DNA from: Rhizobiales bacterium UBA697
Lineage (GTDB): Bacteria; Pseudomonadota; Alphaproteobacteria; Rhizobiales; Ancalomicrobiaceae
Reading direction: 5' to 3'
Assembly (NCBI GenBank): GCA_002298965.1
Contig: DBMN01000026.1
Coordinates: 1 to 8,575 of the forward strand
Length of the DNA: 8,575 nt
In this document: positions 6,076 to 8,575 of the stretch, piece after piece
Position numbering within the stretch: the first letter of the stretch is position 1
How the letters are laid out: every line of letters begins with the position of its first letter
Translations under genes and position numbers: made by a program
Notes under the pieces: generated by a model
What the model was told of the DNA's origin: nothing
The model's database searches: none
What the model saw: only the letters and a program-made list of their open reading frames with translations

Positions 6076-6144
6076 GCTTCGGAGGGCACGGACGCCCGAA
6101 CCGGAGCGCGGGGGCGCGGTCGCAGGCTTGTCGGCAACTCGAGT

Positions 6145-6174
6145 GGCCGTGTGGGGTGTTCGACCCGCACGGTC
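6145..6174 (+). promoter_or_regulatory. hairpin just upstream of the receptor ribosome binding site
   Basis: Bases 6145-6155 pair with 6164-6174 (11 pairs, two of them G-U) around an 8-base loop. The G-rich Shine-Dalgarno run (6182-6189) begins eight bases later, next to a complementary CCCC at 6178-6181. The arrangement could modulate translation start, but no known riboswitch is recognised. Confidence 0.4.
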
Positions 6175-6191
6175 GATCCCCGGGGGGAGCA

Positions 6192-8276
6192 ATGAAGATC
6201 AGATCGACGCGTTCCGTACTTCTGGCCGGCATCGCCGCCTTTCTGCCGGCCGGCATCGCCGTGGCCGGCGAGAGCGACGTCTACGACCTCGGCCAGATCC
6301 ACGTCACCGCGGACAAGGAGCGCTGGTCGATCTTCGACCGCTTCGGCGGCACCGTCGTCACCGACGAACAGACCCAGCTCCATGCCAAGGAGACGCTCGA
6401 CCGCGCCGTCGATCTGGCACCCGGCGTCGTCTCCAACAACTCCGGCGGCACCCGCAACGAGCAGCTGATCTTCGTCCACGGCTTCGACCGCTTCCAGGTT
6501 CCGCTGTCGATCGACGGCGTGCGCGTCTATCTGCCGGCCGACAACCGGCTCGACTTCGGCCGCTTCCTGACCGGCGACATCGCCGAGATCCAGATCGCCA
6601 AGGGCTATGCCTCGGTGCTCGACGGCCCCGGCGCCATGGGCGGCGCGATCAACCTCGTCACCCGCAAGCCGACCAGGTCCTACGAGGGCGAGATGCGGGT
6701 CGGCACCGAGTTCGGCAACGACGGCACCTACGACGGGGTCAAGACCTACCTGCGCGCCGGCACCAAGCAGGAAGCCTACTGGGCGCAGATCTCCGGCACG
6801 TTCAACCGCATGGCGGGCTGGGAACTGCCGCAGAGCTACAATCCGACGGCTTACGAGAACGGCGGCCGGCGCGACCATTCCGACACGCGCGACTGGAACG
6901 TCAACGCCAAGGTCGGCTTCACGCCCAACGCCACGGACGAATATTCCATCGCCTACACCAAGCAGGAGGGCGAGAAGAACGCGCCCTACAACACGCTCGT
7001 CAGCACCAACCGCTACTGGTCGTGGCCGGAGTGGAACGTCCAGAACCTCGCCTTCAATTCGACGACGGCGATCGGCGACAAGTCCTACGTCAAGACGCGG
7101 CTGTTCTACACGACCTTCGACAACACGCTCGACAGCTGGGGCGACGCGGCGCAGACCCGGCACACCAATGCCGGCTACGTCTTCACCTCCTACTATCGCG
7201 ACTGGTCGGCGGGCGGCTCGGTCGAGGCCGGAACCGAGCTCTTCGGTCGCGACACGCTGAAGGGCGCGCTCCACTATCGCCGCGACAATCACACCGAGTG
7301 GAACGCCAACTACACCAATGCCTCGGGCACGTCGGCGGGCTGCACCGTCAACGTCGTGTGCTTCACCGAACCGAAGCAGACGACGCTCGAGGACACCTGG
7401 TCGCTGGCACTCGAGAACACCTATCGGCTGACGCCGTCGGTCGACCTCGTGCAGGGCATCTCCTACGACTGGCGCAAGCTGTGGCAGTCCGAGGACTTCA
7501 CCTCGGGCGCCTATGTCCACTACCCGCTGCGCGACAAGACCGCCTTCAACTGGCAGATGGCGGCGATCTGGCGCTATGCCGAAGACGCCAAGATCTACGC
7601 CAACGTCTCGGATCGCACCCGCTTCCCGACGCTGTTCGAGCGCTTCTCGTCGCGCTTCGGCGGCGCGGTCTCCAATCCGGGGCTCGAGCCGGAACGGGCG
7701 ATCAACTACAAGCTGGGCTGGACCAAGGCCTATGCGCCGAAGAGCCAGGTGTCGGTCGAGGCCTACTACGCCTCGGTGCAGGACATGATCCAGTCGGTGC
7801 CGATCGTCTATTCGGGCTCGTCGGTGACGCAGTACCAGAACGTCGGCGACGGCTGGTATGCCGGCGTCGATCTGGCGGTCGACCACGCGCTGCGCAGCGA
7901 CCTGATCGTCGGCGGCAACCTCTCGCTGATCGAACGCAAGGTGACGGCGCCCTACATCCCGGGCTTCCAGGCGACCGACGTGCCGGAGCTGAAGGGCCTC
8001 GTCTATGCGAGCTGGAACCCGATTCCCACGGTGACGCTGACGCCCAACGTCGAGTTCGCCTCGGCGCGCTGGACGTCGCGGACGGTGGGCACCACCACGA
8101 CCTATCTGCGCAGCGGCGGATACGGGCTCGCCAACGTCTCGGCCGAGTACCGCATCCATTCCAACCTGACGCTGGCCGCCGGCGCCCGCAACATCTTCGA
8201 CCAGTACTACATGCCCTCGGACGGCTTCCCCGCCCGCGGCCGCTCGTTCTTCGCCTCTCTCAAGGCGACGTTCTGA
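6192..8276 (+). CDS. TonB-dependent outer-membrane receptor
   Basis: This 694-residue receptor has a signal peptide (hydrophobic 9-24, likely cleavage after AVA at 25) and a short N-terminus with a TonB-box-like DVYDLGQIHV (29-38), and no signalling domain. The plug spans about 45-160, with LAPGVV (75-80), FVHGF (94-98), LSIDGVRVYLPAD (105-117), IAEIQIAKG (130-138) and GAMGGAINLVTRKP (147-160). The rest is a 22-strand barrel ending in the expected NIFDQYY...SFFASLKATF with a terminal Phe. C384 and C390, six residues apart, probably close a small disulfide in a surface loop. An aromatic cluster RYWSWPEW lies at 274-281. The ATG at 6192 follows a GGGGGGAG run; a GTG 12 codons earlier is less likely because it lies within the predicted leader hairpin. 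Divergent from the importer operon and upstream of exbB, it likely takes up the importer's metal chelate; ligand unknown. Confidence 0.95.
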   Translation: MKIRSTRSVLLAGIAAFLPAGIAVAGESDVYDLGQIHVTADKERWSIFDRFGGTVVTDEQTQLHAKETLDRAVDLAPGVVSNNSGGTRNEQLIFVHGFDRFQVPLSIDGVRVYLPADNRLDFGRFLTGDIAEIQIAKGYASVLDGPGAMGGAINLVTRKPTRSYEGEMRVGTEFGNDGTYDGVKTYLRAGTKQEAYWAQISGTFNRMAGWELPQSYNPTAYENGGRRDHSDTRDWNVNAKVGFTPNATDEYSIAYTKQEGEKNAPYNTLVSTNRYWSWPEWNVQNLAFNSTTAIGDKSYVKTRLFYTTFDNTLDSWGDAAQTRHTNAGYVFTSYYRDWSAGGSVEAGTELFGRDTLKGALHYRRDNHTEWNANYTNASGTSAGCTVNVVCFTEPKQTTLEDTWSLALENTYRLTPSVDLVQGISYDWRKLWQSEDFTSGAYVHYPLRDKTAFNWQMAAIWRYAEDAKIYANVSDRTRFPTLFERFSSRFGGAVSNPGLEPERAINYKLGWTKAYAPKSQVSVEAYYASVQDMIQSVPIVYSGSSVTQYQNVGDGWYAGVDLAVDHALRSDLIVGGNLSLIERKVTAPYIPGFQATDVPELKGLVYASWNPIPTVTLTPNVEFASARWTSRTVGTTTTYLRSGGYGLANVSAEYRIHSNLTLAAGARNIFDQYYMPSDGFPARGRSFFASLKATF

Positions 8277-8312
8277 CCCCCCCGGACCGGTGCGCTTCCC
8301 GGTTCCTGGAGC

Positions 8313-8348
8313 GGACGGCGGTGGAGGTGGCTTCCTCCACCGCCGTTC
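8313..8348 (+). terminator. strong hairpin after the receptor gene
   Basis: ACGGCGGTGGAGG (8315-8327) pairs perfectly with 8334-8346 around a 6-base loop, extended by a G-U and a G-C pair. It starts 37 bases after the receptor stop. Only weak T content follows, so it may be a terminator, an attenuator letting some transcription reach exbB, or an mRNA-stabilising end. A weaker stem (ACCGG/CCGGT) lies just upstream near 8285-8304. Confidence 0.55.
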
Positions 8349-8395
8349 CATTCGTCGCGGCGACCGCGACGCGACGCACCTGACGGACACATCGC

Positions 8396-8575
8396 ATGGA
8401 CATGACACCCTGGGCGCTCTTCCTGACGGCCGGTCCCGTCGGCAGGGGCGTGATGATCGTTCTCCTCGCCGCCTCGGTGTGGAGCTGGGCGCTGATCGGC
8501 GAGGCGGTCCTCGCCCATCGCCGGCTCGCCCGCGCGGTGCGGACGGCACGGCACGGCGGGGCGCTCGCCCCTGCC
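8396..8575 (+). CDS. exbB: ExbB/TolQ-type proton channel, N-terminus only
   Basis: The first 60 codons of a gene that runs off the window. The translation begins MDMTPWALFLTAGPVG and continues VMIVLLAASVWSWALIGEA, the ExbB/TolQ pattern of a short periplasmic N-terminus with a G-P-V-G turn followed by the first membrane helix (about 18-37) and a basic cytoplasmic stretch (HRRLARAVRTARH). ExbB with ExbD uses the proton gradient to drive TonB, which powers outer-membrane receptors. Its place 119 bases after the receptor points to the TonB system rather than TolQ of cell division, though the N-terminus alone cannot exclude TolQ. The ATG at 8396 has only a weak GACGGA-type ribosome site; an in-frame ATG two codons later is an alternative start. 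exbD and tonB probably follow outside the window. Confidence 0.85.
   Translation, partial: MDMTPWALFLTAGPVGRGVMIVLLAASVWSWALIGEAVLAHRRLARAVRTARHGGALAPA

Larger units (their letters stand above)
5510..6191. other. divergent intergenic regulatory region with an A+T-rich core
   Basis: This 682-base stretch separates the minus-strand operon from the plus-strand receptor gene. I find no convincing gene: short frames at 5613-5804, 5753-6016 and 5804-6022 lack ribosome sites, sensible composition and family motifs. By hand count 5761-5880 has 50 G+C in 120 bases (42%), rising to 53-57% over 5881-6000, against about 63-70% in nearby coding lines. It holds several inverted repeats and two leader hairpins listed separately. 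No cobalamin riboswitch core and no clear Fur, Irr or RirA site was found. Confidence 0.8.

Noticed and set aside
6017..6191. Cobalamin riboswitch before the TonB receptor
   Set aside because: I looked for the conserved B12-box core and the GGTG..TCC-type elements and found none, so a B12-regulated btuB-like gene is not supported.
5510..6191. Fur, Irr or RirA boxes
   Set aside because: No TGCAAAT-type, TTTAGAA-type or TGA-N9-TCA site could be found by eye.
6017..8383. Plus-strand 788-codon frame overlapping the receptor gene
   Set aside because: Arg-rich shadow in another frame of the same strand; the receptor frame holds all recognisable motifs.
6036..8549. Very long minus-strand reading frame (837 codons) opposite the receptor
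   Set aside because: It is antisense to a receptor with complete family motifs; the translation is Arg/Val/Gly-rich low-complexity sequence typical of GC-rich antisense frames and has no start context or domain.
1..8575. CRISPR arrays, insertion sequences, rRNA or tRNA genes
   Set aside because: No regularly spaced direct repeats, transposase motifs or structural RNA genes were seen anywhere in the window.

Overview
The window looks like chromosomal DNA of a GC-rich alphaproteobacterium, probably of the order Hyphomicrobiales (Rhizobiales). This rests on coding DNA of roughly 63-70% G+C in the lines I counted, and on the style of the ExbB N-terminus and the FecBCDE-type proteins. The genus cannot be fixed from the sequence alone. 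The theme is TonB-dependent uptake of a metal or metal chelate.

Layout. Positions 65-5509 hold seven minus-strand genes packed head to tail, read from right to left: a TrmO-like SAM-dependent methyltransferase, a periplasmic binding protein, a FecCD permease, a FecE-type ATPase, a DUF2478 protein, a small secreted two-cysteine protein, and a di-heme cytochrome c peroxidase/MauG-family protein. Three junctions are 4-base ATGA overlaps and the others are 1-13 bases apart, so this is almost certainly one operon. Positions 5510-6191 are a 682-base divergent intergenic region. Its middle is markedly A+T-rich for this genome (42% G+C over 5761-5880) and it is dense in inverted repeats and predicted hairpins. 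On the plus strand, 6192-8276 encodes a TonB-dependent outer-membrane receptor, followed by a strong hairpin (8313-8348). The first 60 codons of an exbB gene (8396-8575) then run off the window edge.

How the parts fit. The receptor would bring a substrate across the outer membrane using energy from the ExbB-ExbD-TonB complex that begins at the right edge. The binding protein, permease and ATPase would carry it into the cytoplasm. The three accessory proteins are the unusual part. The TrmO-like methyltransferase and DUF2478 protein are cytoplasmic; the small secreted protein and the di-heme enzyme are periplasmic. The last two, side by side, recall the MbnH/MbnP pairs of copper and methanobactin loci, in which a MauG-like enzyme oxidises a tryptophan of its partner. 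DUF2478 proteins often sit near molybdate transporters, so molybdenum or tungsten is as reasonable a cargo as ferric siderophore. The sequence does not settle the substrate.
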